A program made the translations under genes and the position numbers. From Tenacibaculum agarivorans (lineage in GTDB: Bacteria > Bacteroidota > Bacteroidia > Flavobacteriales > Flavobacteriaceae): a stretch of DNA of 34,643 nucleotides. Below the pieces are notes generated by a model. The model ran no database searches. It worked only from the letters and a program-made list of their open reading frames with translations, and was not told where the DNA came from. Location of the stretch: contig NZ_MSMP01000044.1 of the NCBI RefSeq assembly GCF_001936575.1, positions 1 to 34,643 on the forward strand, written 5' to 3'. Below, piece after piece: positions 34,236-34,643 of the stretch. Every line of letters starts with the position of its first letter. The stretch's first letter is position 1.

Positions 34236-34642
34236 ATAACGGAATTCTCCAACCTAAAACGTCTTAAATCCATTCCATAAATTCCTTGAGTACCACTACC
34301 GTTTAGGTCACAATTATTTATTTTAACATGTGAGTCACCTACAAATTGAAATACTGGAGCATGAATACCACATTCTAATTCAACAGGAAGATCATGATAT
34401 GCTTTAATATTTTTAATTTCTAAATTTTTATTGTTAAAAAAATTTAATACTGGAGCATCATCATTCTCGATAATTAATTCTGAGAGACCAACTTCCTTTC
34501 CTATAATCCTAAGATTTTTAGTATTCTTTATAGTAAGAAAAAAACATTTGGGCATAAACTTCTCTAATTCAAAAATTGAGAAATTAGGATTTAAAAACCG
34601 AGATATATCATCATTGAGTTCTATTTGATAATATTCAGACTT
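34157..34642 (-). CDS. partial right-handed beta-helix protein, running off the right edge and possibly 3'-truncated
   Basis: At least 161 codons, open to the right edge of the window; an internal ATG at 34555 is not necessarily the start. It shows pectate-lyase-like coils: LTIKNTKNLRIIG, LSELIIENDDAPVLNF, NNKNLEIKNIKAY, DSHVKINNCDLNGSGTQGIYG and LENSVIHNCSNTAMTFINS. After this last coil (about 34198) the pattern stops and a short tail (DFCFVVCSLNPC) ends the frame inside the 3' end of the convergent gene at 33534-34235. That suggests the C-terminal coils were lost by rearrangement. It may instead be a complete short protein; substrate unknown. Confidence 0.5.
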   Translation of the reverse strand, partial: KSEYYQIELNDDISRFLNPNFSIFELEKFMPKCFFLTIKNTKNLRIIGKEVGLSELIIENDDAPVLNFFNNKNLEIKNIKAYHDLPVELECGIHAPVFQFVGDSHVKINNCDLNGSGTQGIYGMDLRRFRLENSVIHNCSNTAMTFINSDFCFVVCSLNPC

Positions 34643-34643
34643 A

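Overview
The window looks like chromosomal DNA of a marine member of the Flavobacteriaceae (Bacteroidota), perhaps Tenacibaculum-like. The evidence is the low GC content, Bacteroidota-type promoters (TTTG ... TAnnTTTG), lipoproteins with acidic residues after the lipidated Cys, a SusC-like TonB-dependent receptor with an N-terminal carboxypeptidase-regulatory-like domain, a type IX secretion (T9SS) plug protein, a T9SS C-terminal sorting domain, and a sodium-pumping NADH:quinone reductase (Na+-NQR) operon. The genus is inferred; no rRNA or tRNA gene was seen.

Layout. (1) 1-3740: two tandem minus-strand paralogues, each a signal peptide, TPR repeats, one membrane helix, a coiled coil and a LuxR-like HTH. 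Each is followed by a short, similar, gene-free unit with its own promoter and a terminator, possibly a structured small RNA or an attenuating leader. (2) 3790-9828: complete nqrABCDEF operon, minus strand, with a 7-7-7 inverted repeat upstream of its promoter. (3) 9986-16649: four-gene minus-strand operon of TonB receptor, DUF4876-type lipoprotein, DUF6850-type outer-membrane protein and di-haem cytochrome c peroxidase lipoprotein, probably a metal or small-nutrient uptake locus. (4) 16841-19590: T9SS plug protein, ApaG and a DUF3667 zinc-ribbon membrane protein, plus strand. (5) 19587-22034: a convergent NRDE/TANGO2-family gene and the proline-catabolic dehydrogenase pruA, which diverge from a shared promoter region. 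(6) 22165-25462: DUF1800/DUF1501 pair, the latter with Tat-like and T9SS sorting signals. (7) 25603-30299: a signalling cassette in which a TPR sensor histidine kinase and a LytTR response regulator are flanked by two exported proteins sharing a small domain that I do not recognise. (8) 30388-33448: rsmG (minus), divergent from a fatty-acid desaturase/aspartate aminotransferase operon. (9) 33534-34643: a small protein of unknown function facing a beta-helix gene that runs off the right edge and looks cut short at its 3' end.

The window is mainly core metabolism and envelope biology. No CRISPR array, insertion sequence or prophage was seen. The least explained parts are the repeated promoter-hairpin-terminator units beside the two TPR-HTH regulators, and the shared-domain proteins that bracket the histidine kinase/LytTR pair.
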